A stretch of DNA of 44,760 nt, taken from NCBI GenBank assembly GCA_023150775.1, contig JAKLKE010000015.1, positions 1-44,760 on the forward strand. Reading direction: 5' to 3'. The notes under the pieces were generated by a model that was given only the letters and a program-made list of their open reading frames with translations, ran no database searches and was not told the DNA's origin. Shown here in pieces: positions 25,606-35,124 of the stretch. A program made the translations under genes and the position numbers. The stretch's first letter is position 1; each line of letters starts with the position of its first letter. Source of the stretch: Myxococcota bacterium (lineage in GTDB: Bacteria > Myxococcota_A > UBA796 > CAJQPC01).

Positions 25606-28380
25606 TCAGCCGTCCGTGGGGGCGGCCCAGCGGGCGCCGTCGAGGCGGCGCAGCGCGATGAGGCGGCTGAGGCGGCTGAGCGGCGTCGAGTCGAGGGCGC
25701 TCTGAAGGGTGTCGTCGTCGGGGGTCGGGGCGTCGGGGAGCCAGAGGTGGACGAGCGCGTCGGACAGGTCGAGGGGGCGCAGGGCGTCGTAGAGCTCGTC
25801 CATCGGGACGTCGATCCTGATGGGCATGAGCGAGTCGCCCGACCAGCCCGCCTTGCTCACCAGCGCTCTCAGCGGGCGCCGCTGCGCGTCTCGGCGCTCA
25901 CGCAGCACGTCGAGGATCGCCTGCTCGTCGAGCTTGGGGGGTCGTGTCGCCCCTTGAACCCCAGCGCTGCTCAGGGCGGATGTGACCCTCGCCGTGATCC
26001 GCTCGTCGAGCGGCATGGACAGGGGGAGGTCATCAAGCGCGGGGAACAGCCCCTCAAGCGCGCTCTCTAGCTGAGCTCTGGGCGGTCGAGCATTGACGAG
26101 CGCTCCCGCCAACGATTGTGTGGTCACGTCTGTCGGCGGGCGCCGCCGCTCCTGCTCCGCCCAGTCCGCGCCACAGAGCGTCTCGACGAGGGCCTCGTCA
26201 ATCGCGCGCTGCACCCGCTCCTGGGCCTCTCGGGCGAGAGGCGTCCCGACCCGCGCCGCCGCCCAGCGCGCCCGGGCGTCGAGCGCGCGCCGCAGCCATC
26301 CCACGTCGGGACGTTGGCCCTCGATCTTCCGGCGAACCCTGATCGCCGCGGCGAGCGCGCCCCGCGCGGCGGCCTCCTCTTTGGGCAGGATCACCTCGCT
26401 CTGCGCGCCGGGTGAGACCTTGAGCCTGATGTCGTCCTTCGGCTCGTCGTCCTGCTCCCGCAGCGGCGTCTGAGATCTCCACCAGCGCGCGCCCGCCCGC
26501 GCGACGGCGGGGCTCAGCGCGCATGAATCCGCCGCGACCGCCCCCAGCGACGCCCGCAGCGTCAAGCCTTCTAGCCCCCGCGCCCCGAGCTCCCCCGAGA
26601 GGCGTCGCCACACGGGATCCTCCTTGGGCACTTCAGCCGGGAGGGCCCCCAGCGGCGCCGTCTCCGCCTGCGCGAGCGCGCGCCCGGCCTCGTCCGTCAC
26701 CCGCAGCCACACCCGGAGCCCCACGAGCGGCCAGGAGGAGGTCAAGCGCAGGCGCGGCGGCGCCTCGTGAAGCGGCGCGGCCTCGACCGCGTCGTGGGTG
26801 AGCTTGATCGTGATGGAGCGTGGGCGCTCAGGCGGGGTCGTCCCTCGTCGCGTCCTCAGCAGGCGGCCGTCGAGCAGGGATGGCTGCGCCCCCAGCCGCC
26901 AGAGACCTGGATCGACGCGCGCTCCATTGAGGTCAACCGGCTCTCGCGTCACCTCCAGCGCGACCAGCTCGCCCGTGAGCACCCCGCCGTCCTCCCAGGC
27001 CTCCGGCCCGCCGAAGGTGGGGGCGCCGAGCCGGCGCGCCTTGGCCTGACGCGCGAAGCGCTCCCGGTGGACCGTGTTGAGCCAAGCCCGCCCCGACTCC
27101 CCAGGCCTGACCCGCGCCGCGTGCAGCCCGTAGAGCTCACCGCGAGGCTCCACACCCTCGGGGAGCTCCCTATACGGCTCCGGCTGCAAGACCCAGAGGG
27201 GGTGATAGGGCGAGAGCGTCTCCCCGATGAGCTGGAGCGCCTCGCCTTGGCGTCCGACGTGCTCCCCGAAGACGAGGGGGCTGGCGAAGGAGGCCCAGAG
27301 GCGGCGGAGCTGCGCGCGGTGTACCTCACGGGGCACGTTGGTCAGCGCGCCGTCGTCGAAGACCGGTCGCTCCTCGCCGAGCAGGGCCCGGAGATCGACG
27401 CCCTCGATCGCCATGTCGCCGCCATAAAAGACGTCCCTCGCGGAGACGGGCCTTCGCGCGCCGAGCGGCCAGAGACGCGCGCTGGGCGCCTCCGACGCGC
27501 TGACGTCCGAGGTTGGCAGGCGAAGCGACAGCGCGCTGGGTCGGCCCCCCACGATCCGCAGGACCAGCGGGCAGACGATCCGCTCCTTTGGCTCGACCGC
27601 GGGGAGAGGGCACGATCGCCGGGCGCGGTTGTCCCGCACCAGCACCCTCTCCCACAGGTCCCGGGGCCCTGGAGTCGCGTAAAGATCGTGCATGATCCGC
27701 TTGAGGAGGGCCGGAGACAGCCCGAGCCCGTCCACCCGGTCCTCACGCAGCGCGAGGACAATGTCCTCGATGACCGGGCGCGATAGCAGCGCGCGCAGGC
27801 GCGCTTTGCCGTCGCCCCTCGCCTGATCCTGAAGCCGCCGGAGCGTCTCTGGCCACGGGCGGCGCGCGGCGACGTTGGCGTGAAGCATCGCGGTGAGCAG
27901 CTGGCCGTGCAGCTCCTTGGGTAGGACCGCGTGGGTGATCGGCCACGCGATGCGCCTGCGGCGTTGCTCCCAGGGGCTACTGCCAGGGCTCACCTGCGTC
28001 TGGGCCTTGAGCCCCTCAAACAGCTCGGCGAGCTCGTCTCGCCAGGGCTCGCTGAGCGCCTCAACGTCTAGCTTCATCCTTAGGGGCTCCCAATAGCGTC
28101 GCTCATCGTCACCGCTGAACGTGTACCCCGCCTCCGCCGCGATCCTGAGCAGCGGGAGCGCGCGAGCCCGCCACCAGGGCGCGTGTCGTCGCTCCCCGAG
28201 CGGCCTCGCCTCCAGCGCGCGCTGAACGGCCTCTATCCGCTCCCCGGCGAGCGCCTCCTCAGCCGCGCCCAGCTCGATCAGGTAGACCGGCGCCTGTGGA
28301 CCTCGCGCGGCGCGCAGCGTCTCAAGCGCGCGCTCGTCGCGCCGATGGAGCTCAGCCAGCAGATCCAAGTCACCGCGCAC
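25606..28380 (-). CDS. Large unrecognised protein, paralogue A of the SNF2 operon
   Basis: About 924 residues from GTG 28380, which has GGTGAGG 5 bases upstream; the frame stays open to 28455 but the extra residues do not align with the paralogue. It shares with the downstream gene APVYLIEL, APWWRARALPLLRIAAEAGY, RRRIAWPITHAVLPKELHGQ, PLVFGEHVGRQGEALQLIGE, WVLQPEPY and RRLGAPTF, plus a similar C-terminus rich in Asp and Leu (LSDALVHLWLPDAPTPDDD). Identity appears moderate over the whole length, so this is an old tandem duplication rather than a recent copy. The gap to the downstream paralogue is about 54 bp. No enzymatic motif is visible and I do not recognise the family. Confidence 0.8.
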   Translation of the reverse strand: MRGDLDLLAELHRRDERALETLRAARGPQAPVYLIELGAAEEALAGERIEAVQRALEARPLGERRHAPWWRARALPLLRIAAEAGYTFSGDDERRYWEPLRMKLDVEALSEPWRDELAELFEGLKAQTQVSPGSSPWEQRRRRIAWPITHAVLPKELHGQLLTAMLHANVAARRPWPETLRRLQDQARGDGKARLRALLSRPVIEDIVLALREDRVDGLGLSPALLKRIMHDLYATPGPRDLWERVLVRDNRARRSCPLPAVEPKERIVCPLVLRIVGGRPSALSLRLPTSDVSASEAPSARLWPLGARRPVSARDVFYGGDMAIEGVDLRALLGEERPVFDDGALTNVPREVHRAQLRRLWASFASPLVFGEHVGRQGEALQLIGETLSPYHPLWVLQPEPYRELPEGVEPRGELYGLHAARVRPGESGRAWLNTVHRERFARQAKARRLGAPTFGGPEAWEDGGVLTGELVALEVTREPVDLNGARVDPGLWRLGAQPSLLDGRLLRTRRGTTPPERPRSITIKLTHDAVEAAPLHEAPPRLRLTSSWPLVGLRVWLRVTDEAGRALAQAETAPLGALPAEVPKEDPVWRRLSGELGARGLEGLTLRASLGAVAADSCALSPAVARAGARWWRSQTPLREQDDEPKDDIRLKVSPGAQSEVILPKEEAAARGALAAAIRVRRKIEGQRPDVGWLRRALDARARWAAARVGTPLAREAQERVQRAIDEALVETLCGADWAEQERRRPPTDVTTQSLAGALVNARPPRAQLESALEGLFPALDDLPLSMPLDERITARVTSALSSAGVQGATRPPKLDEQAILDVLRERRDAQRRPLRALVSKAGWSGDSLMPIRIDVPMDELYDALRPLDLSDALVHLWLPDAPTPDDDTLQSALDSTPLSRLSRLIALRRLDGARWAAPTDG

Positions 28381-28503
28381 GACGACCTCACCGAGAGCGT
28401 GCGACGATAACACAGGCGCGTGAGGCGCCAGCGCCCTCCGAGCTATCCGACACAATCAACGTCTGCCGCCCCCGCGTGGCTGTGGCGGGGCCCGGCCTCA
28501 ACG

Positions 28504-29376
28504 TCAAGACACATCAAACCCCTTCCCATGCGGCCTGCTCCCGTCCACGTCCGGCAGCCCCAACAAATACACGCACCCGCCGGTGTGGTTCAGGTAGCCC
28601 TCAAACACAAACTCAGGCCAATACCGCGTTGACAGACCGTGCTTCATCAGCGTGAGGTACGCGCGATCGGGTCGCTTGGCGTCGAGCTTGGGCAAGGTGC
28701 GGCTGAGGTAGGCCTCCCACTCGGCGACGGGGGACACGAGCACATACGGCGTGTTGAACACCAGCCCCGGCAGGCCCTCCCGAGGTGATGGGAGCACCCG
28801 CACAAACCAGCGCTCACCCACTCCGCCCGGGTGACCGGCGGGGACCACACACTCCACCGTGTCGCCCGTGACCTCCTCCCGGAGGATCGTCGTGCCCGCG
28901 GCGTGACCCATCACAGTCCAGAGCCCCATGCGGCTGTCCACGAGCGCCCGCATCGCCGTCACCAGGGCTGGATCCACTCCCAACTCGGCGACCACGTCCA
29001 CGGCGCAGGCCCCCGCGCGCTCTTTGGCCAGGCCGACCGCGAGGTCACAGTAGGCCCAGCCGAAGAAGTAGGTGCCCGTGAGCGGGCTTATCGGCGGCCC
29101 CTGAGGCACATACTCCTCCTCAGCGGCCTCGATCAAGCGCCGAAACCGGGAGGCCTCCTCAACCGCCAGCAGCGCCTCAGAGAAGAACGAGAGCTGATGC
29201 TGCACAAACGACCAGTAGGCGTGCGTAGGGTGCAGCCCATCGACGTGCTCGGTCGCCCTGAGGTTCGCCTGAAGCTCTTGCGCGCGCCGCGCGCCAGCGC
29301 GGTAGGCGGCGAGGTTCACGGCCTTGAGGCGCTTGACCGCGCGAAGGACGTTGTCGGTGATCGGGCCACGGGGCAT
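28504..29376 (-). CDS. Unrecognised 290-residue protein, first gene of the SNF2 operon
   Basis: ATG 29376 has GGAG 8 bases upstream. The first 110 residues are helical (NVLRAVKRLKAVNLAAYRAG, HAYWSFVQHQLSFFSEALLA). A Gly/aromatic segment follows (TGTYFFGWAYCDLAVGLAKE), and the second half is beta-rich (LPGLVFNTPYVLVSPVAEWE, STRYWPEFVFEGYLNHTGG). No signal peptide or catalytic motif is clear. It lies about 120 bp upstream of paralogue A in the same direction and so may lead that operon, or be an independent gene. The function is unknown. Confidence 0.7.
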   Translation of the reverse strand: MPRGPITDNVLRAVKRLKAVNLAAYRAGARRAQELQANLRATEHVDGLHPTHAYWSFVQHQLSFFSEALLAVEEASRFRRLIEAAEEEYVPQGPPISPLTGTYFFGWAYCDLAVGLAKERAGACAVDVVAELGVDPALVTAMRALVDSRMGLWTVMGHAAGTTILREEVTGDTVECVVPAGHPGGVGERWFVRVLPSPREGLPGLVFNTPYVLVSPVAEWEAYLSRTLPKLDAKRPDRAYLTLMKHGLSTRYWPEFVFEGYLNHTGGCVYLLGLPDVDGSRPHGKGFDVS

Positions 29377-29624
29377 CAGTGTCGCTCCAGCGAGGATGGG
29401 GTTGGCGTGAGCCCCAAAGGAGCCGGGCGGAGGGCGCGGGCGGAGGAGGGCGCGTTGGAGGGCATCCTCGGGCTTTGGGGCTGGGTGAGCGACGAGGGAG
29501 TGCGGGGCATGGCGGCGACTCTATCTGGTGAGGCGCAGATCGGCCAGGGGCGGCGAGGCGCGCTGAGGCGGGAGGGCCTTGAGCGGCCTGAGGACGAGGC
29601 GGGCGTGGGGGCCACATTGTGCCC

Positions 29625-29699
29625 GCTGTGCCCCGGGGGGGCACAGCCCGGCGCCGCGGGGCGCCAGGAAACCCGCCCCAGAGGCCACTGGGGCGGGTT
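29625..29699. terminator. Cluster of three perfect hairpins
   Basis: Three inverted repeats stand in a row: GCTGTGCCCC and GGGGCACAGC with a 3-nt loop (29625-29647); GGCGCC and GGCGCC with a 4-nt loop (29650-29665); AACCCGCCCCA and TGGGGCGGGTT with an 8-nt loop (29670-29699). They lie about 190 bp beyond the kinase stop on its transcript. There is no long U-run, so a factor-independent terminator is possible but not classical; an RNA-structure or protein-binding role is equally open. Confidence 0.5.
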
Positions 29700-29703
29700 G
29701 AGG

Positions 29704-29853
29704 GTGAATCCCGAGTACGACCGCCTCACCACGGCGAAGTGGGACGACTGGTTCACCGGCACCCGAGACCTCGAAGACCTCGCCGTGGCGGACTTTGAGG
29801 TGGTCGAGGCCGGGGAGCGGATCGCCTGGACCGGGGACTGTGTTCGGGAGTGA
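29704..29853 (+). CDS. Possible 49-residue small protein
   Basis: A GTG-started frame between the hairpin cluster and the kinase end, on the strand opposite both neighbours. It reads like a real protein rather than a shadow: balanced composition with Trp, Asp and Glu (MNPEYDRLTTAKWDDWFTGT at the start, ERIAWTGDCVRE at the end). There is no signal peptide and no recognised family. It could be a fragment of a longer lost gene. The ribosome site would lie in the right arm of the last hairpin, which could hide it. Confidence 0.3.
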   Translation: MNPEYDRLTTAKWDDWFTGTRDLEDLAVADFEVVEAGERIAWTGDCVRE

Positions 29854-29886
29854 GTGGTGGAAGGTTGATTGGTTGACCAACCCACA

Positions 29887-32184
29887 TCACCTCACACACC
29901 GCACCCCAATAAACTGCCCCGACTCGCTCGGCGTGACGTTTGTGCTGGTGCTGCCGTCGCTGCGGCGCCAGGCGGGGGCCCCGCCGGACTGGCGGTGCTC
30001 GTGCCAGGCGAGGCCGCCGCCCTCTTCCCAGGTGAGGGGCTCGGCGTCGAGGGGCGCGAGGCCGCCGCGACCGGCGCAGTAGGCCTGGGCCGCGTACCAG
30101 GAGACGTTCACCAAGGCCGCGCCGGGGCTGGGCGGGGTGCCGTCTTCGGCCCAGCCTTTGAGGTATTTTTTGTCGGCTTTGTCGGCCTGCTGGGCGGCCT
30201 CTTTGAGCCACTCGGGGTGGGTGGCGAGCCAGCGGGCGAAGTCGCCTTGGCTCACCTGACGGCGGGCCTTGCTGGGGGCGGCGCCCTCGGCGGCGCCGGC
30301 CTTGGGCGTCGGCTCGCGGAGGCTGAGGCTCACGAGGTGCTCGCCGTCTCCCACGGGCACGATCACCTCACCCAGCCAAGACACGCAGCCCGGCGGGCAG
30401 TCGCCCTTGGCGTCGCAGCCCCGGGCGGTGTCGGGGCACTCTCCGGCGATGAGCTCCACGGGGTAGGCCCCCGGCGACACGTCCTCGCGGCGCAGGGCGT
30501 CCCCTTTGATCGGCTGAGGGGGCTCGTCTCCCCAGCGCAGGCTGAGGCTCGCCTTGAGGTTGGGTACGCTCAGGCGCAGATCACGCAGGGTGGGCGGCAG
30601 CAGGCTCACCGTGCGGAGCTGGGGGCTGTCTCCGGCCTCGACCCGCACGGACTCCTCACGACGGCTGCACCAGACCGGCGGCGTCTCGCCGGCGGGGGTG
30701 TCGCAGCCGGGGCCGACGAAGAGGCTCAGGGTGTGATCGCCCAGGCTCACCCCGGCGAAGCGCAGGACGAAGCCGTCTTGGGCGTCGGGGGCGAGGCCGT
30801 CGAGGCGCGCGCCGAAGGGGGTGCCCGAAGGCAGGCCGGTGACGACGAGCTCCAAGGGGCGGCGCGGGACGTCGGGGGGCGTGAGCACGTCGGCGCTGCC
30901 TTCGGCGGCGTCGGCCTCGCCCGCCGGGCGCTCGAAGGGGCCCGCGCCCGACCAGAGCGCCGCGCCGAGGCCCAACACCGCCAAGAGGCACAGGGCGACC
31001 ACGCCCAAAACCGCCCGGGAGGAGGTCGTGGGCGCGACTGCATCGGGGGTGGAGGCGGGCGCGGCGGGGGTCTCGGCCAGGCCGTCGCTGTGGATCGTGA
31101 GGCTGGGGGCGAGGGTGGCCCCGGCCGTGGGCGTGGGCTCGGGCGCCGCGACGGGGGTGAGGTTGGGCGCGGCGTTGAGCGCGAGGTTGGGCGTGGCCGC
31201 CACGCCGGTCGGGAGGTTGGGCGTCTCGGCGCTGGGCTCGGCGGTGAGCGTCTCCCCGGCGCCTTCGTACCAGGTCACCTCATGGGAGCGCATCGCCGGG
31301 GCGGCGGGGGCGGTCACCGGGCCCATCTCGACGCCGCGCAGGGCGCGCACCCGCTCCATCACCAGATCCGCGCTGCCCAGGCGCTCCGCCGGGGACGAGG
31401 TCGTGAGATCCCGGATGAGCGCGCGGACGCCCTCGGGGTAACCTTCGCCGGGGTCTAAGGGCGGGTGGCTCTGCTTCTGCATCATCAGGCGCATCGCCTG
31501 CTGACGGTGGCTGCCGCCTGAGGCCATCGGGAAGGCCATGCGCCCGGCGACGAGCTCGTAGAACACGACGCCCAAGGCGTAGAGGTCCCACTTCACCGGG
31601 TCGAGGGTCTTGGGATCCACCCACTCCGGCGGGGCGTAGCTCACCGAGCCGAAGGCCTCGTCCGTGCGGGTGATCGCCTCCCCTTGCAGGTCGGCGGCGA
31701 TGCCGAAGTCGACGATCTTGAGCGTGCCGTCGCCCTCGACGAGGATGTTGGAGGGCTTGAGGTCGCGGTGGCGCACGCCCATGCGGTGCATGTAGGCCAA
31801 GGCGTCGGCGGCCTGGCCCAAGAGGTTCAGCGCCTCGGGCAAGGGGCAGGGGCCCTGGTTGATGCGCGCCTCCAAGGACTCGCCGTTGATGAACTCCATC
31901 TCGATGTAGGGGAGCTCACCCTCCATCCGGACGTTGCGCACCTTGACGATGTGCCGGTGGTTCAGCGTGAAGAGGATCTCCGCCTCACGCACAAAACGCG
32001 CCTTCACCGACTGGATGCGGCTCATGCCCGCGTCGAGCACCTTCACCGCGGCGAGGATTCGTGGCGCGTCGCGGTTGTAGCAGCGGTACACCGAGCCCAT
32101 GCCGCCCTGCCCGAGCGCGCGCTCCACCACCCAGATGTCGATGGGGCTACCTGGGCTAAGCACGCTGGACTCCCGGGGGGGCAC
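29887..32184 (-). CDS. Transmembrane Ser/Thr protein kinase with shortened FGE-like C-terminus
   Basis: A 765-residue protein. Residues 17 to about 280 form a Hanks-type kinase: GQGGMGSV loop at 25-32, ATP-binding Lys 48 (AAVKVL), HRDLKPSN at 139-146, DFG at 159-161, and an activation segment ending in APPEW rather than APE. Catalytic residues are intact, so it should be active in the cytoplasm. A Pro/Ala/Thr linker with repeats of the type TPNLxx follows, then one membrane helix at about 388-410. The outer part has beta-rich PEGA-like stretches with paired cysteines. The last 130 residues resemble a cut-down formylglycine-generating-enzyme/SUMF1 domain (NVSWYAAQAYCAGRGG, ending FIGVRCVR). 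Much of the usual domain is missing, so it is likely a sensor rather than an enzyme. GTG 32184 is the first possible start. It diverges from the beta-helix cluster. Confidence 0.9.
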   Translation of the reverse strand: MPPRESSVLSPGSPIDIWVVERALGQGGMGSVYRCYNRDAPRILAAVKVLDAGMSRIQSVKARFVREAEILFTLNHRHIVKVRNVRMEGELPYIEMEFINGESLEARINQGPCPLPEALNLLGQAADALAYMHRMGVRHRDLKPSNILVEGDGTLKIVDFGIAADLQGEAITRTDEAFGSVSYAPPEWVDPKTLDPVKWDLYALGVVFYELVAGRMAFPMASGGSHRQQAMRLMMQKQSHPPLDPGEGYPEGVRALIRDLTTSSPAERLGSADLVMERVRALRGVEMGPVTAPAAPAMRSHEVTWYEGAGETLTAEPSAETPNLPTGVAATPNLALNAAPNLTPVAAPEPTPTAGATLAPSLTIHSDGLAETPAAPASTPDAVAPTTSSRAVLGVVALCLLAVLGLGAALWSGAGPFERPAGEADAAEGSADVLTPPDVPRRPLELVVTGLPSGTPFGARLDGLAPDAQDGFVLRFAGVSLGDHTLSLFVGPGCDTPAGETPPVWCSRREESVRVEAGDSPQLRTVSLLPPTLRDLRLSVPNLKASLSLRWGDEPPQPIKGDALRREDVSPGAYPVELIAGECPDTARGCDAKGDCPPGCVSWLGEVIVPVGDGEHLVSLSLREPTPKAGAAEGAAPSKARRQVSQGDFARWLATHPEWLKEAAQQADKADKKYLKGWAEDGTPPSPGAALVNVSWYAAQAYCAGRGGLAPLDAEPLTWEEGGGLAWHEHRQSGGAPAWRRSDGSTSTNVTPSESGQFIGVRCVR

Positions 32185-32330
32185 CTCGACGGTGACGCTG
32201 GGCGCTGTTCTCTCCCAGTCCCGATCGCCGTCTTCTCAGCCGAAGGTACCATCAGGAGGATGAATGGGCAAAGCGCACTTCGGCGGGTCGTCTTCGGCCG
32301 CGTCGTGTGGCCCGTGATCTGCTGGTGATC

Positions 32331-32349
32331 GAGAGGAGGGATTCCTCTC
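32331..32349. promoter_or_regulatory. Inverted repeat between kinase and beta-helix genes
   Basis: GAGAGGA and TCCTCTC form a perfect 7-bp inverted repeat with a 5-nt centre in the 233-bp divergent gap (32185-32417). About 20 bp further, TAGAAT at 32370-32375 could be a -10 box for the rightward gene, with no good -35 in register. The repeat could be an operator or a small hairpin. Confidence 0.3.
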
Positions 32350-32417
32350 CCGAGCCCGCCCGTCGCGGATAGAATGAGGACGAAGCCCTGGGCGTGGCCT
32401 CGGGACCTGGAGCCACG

Positions 32418-35080
32418 ATGCGTCTTGTTCCCCCTCTTCACCTCGCGCTCGGGGCCCCCACGCTGCTCCTCGCCGCGCTCTACGGCGCCCACCGCGCGGC
32501 TGAAGGCGCGAGCGGGCTGTTCGCCGCGGCGGAGGCCGCCGAGACCGGCGACGAGTGCAGCGCCCCCCGGGAGACGGTGGAGGTCGTCATCGGCGTGGGG
32601 GACGGGCTGGTTGAGCGGGTCAATGACGAGCTCGACGACTTTGACCACAATCGCATCGACCTCACCATCGTGCTCCCCGAGGACTGGACGCCCAACGCCG
32701 CCGACAGGCTCCTCGACTGCTACCCCATTCCGTCGGCGATGACCGTCCGGGTGCGGGTCGAGGGGCGTGACTTTGGGGAGACCCACGTTGACCCCGAGAA
32801 CGTCGAGCTCATGGGGCTGCGCCTCATGGCGGACGAGGACGGCTGCGCGGTCGGCGAGGCGAGCTTTCAAGACATCGATGTCGTCGGCGTCTGCGTCGCG
32901 GCGTCCGGGACGCAGTCCGCCCCAGCGGCGACGCGGCCTCCAGCGGCGCCTCCGCGAACTATGGCCTCTACGCGACCAGCGGCACGATCACCGCCACCGA
33001 CCTGAACGTCAGCGGGTTCTCCAGCAGCTTCGGCGTGAAGCTCGCCGACGCGGCGGTGACCTTCACCCAGACCGGCGGGACCTACACCAAAAACACGGGG
33101 GGCGCCCTCGGCGTCTACGGCGCGACCGTGACGCTCAACGAGGTGGACTTCGGCGGCGGCGGCTTCGCCACCGGTCGGGCGATCTACGCCTACGGGGGCA
33201 CCCTCACCCTCAACGACGTGGACTTCCTCAACAGCACGATCCTGGACAGCGGCGGGTCGATCTACGCGGACGGGAGCACCCTCACCCTCACCGGGGGCAG
33301 CTTCAACCTGAGCTCGGCCAGCGGCGACGGCGGGGCGATCTACGCGACGGGGGGCAGCGGCTTGACCCTCAGCGACCTGAGCTTTGACGTGACCGCGTCC
33401 AGCGGCGACGGCGGGGCGATCTACGCCGACGGGAGCAAGCTGAACCTCGCCGGGGTGAGCTTCGTGGGCAGCACGGCGAGCCTCAACGGCGGGGCGATCT
33501 ACACCCTCGGGAGCACCCTCACCCTCACCGACGGGAGCTTCGAAGACAACCGGGCCGGCGTGGATGGCGGCTCGATCTACGCCTCGGGCGGCAACCTGAC
33601 GCTCAGCGGCGTGAGCTTCTTGAACGACTACGCCCCCCAGCACGGCGGGGCCATCGGCCTGGACTTCGTGGCGAACTTCACCGGCTGCGGCCTCTCCTTC
33701 GCCGGAAGCGAAGCGGAGGCCTACGGCGGGGCGATCAACGCCCACCACAGCCGCGTCACCCTCAACGCGGGCGCGGATGGCGCCTGCGGAGCCAACCAGT
33801 TTTATCAGGTGAGCTCCCCGACCGGCGCCGCGATGAGCCTGAGCCAAGAGGGCAACGGCGATCCCATCTACGCCATCCTCTCGTCGCTAGAGCTCACGCA
33901 GATCGACGGCGACACCACGATCTCGTCGAGCCTCTCGGGCTCGCTCACCCTCGAAGACCTGTCTACGCCCGGCGGGCTCGGCGCCGCGGGGCTCTTACAC
34001 ACCGACGGCAGCTCCAACCCCAAGATCGGCCCGGTCAGCGCGACGCGGCTCCACATTCGGGGCGACGGGGAGGAGGTGCCCGACCGGGGCTCCCTGATCT
34101 CCGTTGAGAACACGAGCCTCACCCTCACCGAGAGCAGCTTCTGCGGCGTCGTCGCTGGGGATGACAACGCGCCGATGATCTCCATCTCCGACGCCAACGG
34201 CACCAGCGTGCTGCAACGCAACACGATCTGGGGCGGCTGGTCGGAGGTCGAGGGGAGCGCCCTGGTCACCGCGCAGAAGGTCCGCACGAGCACGAAGTAC
34301 GCCTATGAGCTGATGCTCATCGACAACACCCTCATCGGCTCCGGGGCCGAGCGCGGCGTGACGACGGACGAGAGCGTACGGTTTTGGGGCGTGAACAACC
34401 TGCTCAACAGCCTCGCCGTGGGGCAGTCCTTGGGCGGTGAGGTCGTGCGGCTGTCCCACAACCTCTACGGGGTCTCGGTGCTCGCGCCCCTGGACATGAA
34501 CGGTGAGGAGGTCGCCGCCCATGAGCTCGTCGGGGTTCAGCCCAAGCTGTTCACCCGGCCCGCCCGTGGCTGTGACCAGCTCCCGCTCCTGCGCCCGACG
34601 AGCCCCGCCATCGGCGCTGGCCCCGGCGCGGACGACTCGGAGCTGGGCGGGCTCAACGAGGTGCTCAGCCACAACGGCCTGGAGTACAGCTCCTTAGACG
34701 ACATCGGCGCCCAGCCCATCGGGTACACGGAGCGTGACCAAGACGGCGACGGCTTCGCCGACAACGTGGACTGCGCCGCCCTCGACCCCGAGGTGAACCC
34801 CGGCGAAGACGAGATCCCCGAGAACGGCCTCGACGACGACTGTGATCCGAACACCCCCGACGACGGCTCCGCCACCGACCAGGACGGTGACGGTGTGGCC
34901 GACCTAGACGACTGCGCCCCCACCGATCCGCGCTTCGCCGAGCGCTGTGAGGGCGCCATCTTTGAGTACAGCGGCGGTCGGGCGGGCTGCGCCACCGCGC
35001 CGACCCCTCTGGGCCTCGTGGGGGTGCTCGTGGCTTTGGCCCTCACAAGACGTCGAGAATCCAGATTCTCTCCGCTATAA
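32418..35080 (+). CDS. Secreted beta-helix protein 1, with apparent frameshift
   Basis: This is the first of three paralogues. ATG 32418 opens a frame that stops at 33003-33005, while the rest of the protein continues in another frame to 35080. Both parts align with the intact paralogues: the first holds the N-terminal domain up to VVGVCVAASG, and the second begins before SANYGLYATSG and VKLADAAVTFTQTGG. The shift therefore lies at about 32890-32960 and equals one missing base. It may be a sequencing error, a real mutation or, less likely, recoding. The body is a right-handed beta-helix with Pmp-like repeats (GGAIYADGS, GGSIYASGG). Next come MopE-type Asp/Cys repeats (DQDGDGFADNVDC, NGLDDDCDP), then YSGGRAGC, a hydrophobic helix and a terminal Arg cluster. 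It is probably exported and anchored in the envelope; the helix fold suggests a structural, adhesive or glycan-binding role. Confidence 0.75.
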
Positions 35081-35081
35081 T
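35053..35081 (+). promoter_or_regulatory. Candidate sigma-70-type promoter with palindrome
   Basis: TATAAT at 35076-35081 is a perfect -10 box that overlaps the stop codon of the upstream gene. TCGAGA at 35053-35058 sits 17 bp upstream and matches 4 of 6 bases of the -35 consensus. Between them GAGAATC and GATTCTC form a perfect 7-bp inverted repeat with a 2-bp centre (35055-35070), well placed for an operator. It would drive beta-helix gene 2, whose chosen start is 44 bp downstream. Confidence 0.5.
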
Positions 35082-35124
35082 GCGGCCTGTGCGGCGCTGT
35101 ACGACAGGCCGCGCGGGAGACAAG

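Larger units (their letters stand above)
29377..29886. other. 510-bp intergenic region with hairpins and a possible small ORF
   Basis: This lies between the kinase stop (29887) and the start of the 290-residue gene (29376), both on the minus strand. It must hold the end of the kinase transcript and the promoter of the SNF2 operon. The visible content is three perfect hairpins at 29625-29699 and a 49-codon rightward frame at 29704-29853, listed separately. The part from 29377 to 29620 is G-rich on the plus strand and shows no clear promoter boxes for the leftward operon. Confidence 0.5.

Noticed and set aside
19697-29376. Dpd (7-deazaguanine) modification-restriction cluster
   Set aside because: A SNF2 helicase is shared, but there is no DpdA-type transglycosylase or PLD nuclease and the two paralogues do not resemble Dpd proteins I know.
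32043-32870. Minus-strand frame of 275 codons upstream of the kinase
   Set aside because: It overlaps the kinase start in another frame and the beta-helix start; no protein-like composition.
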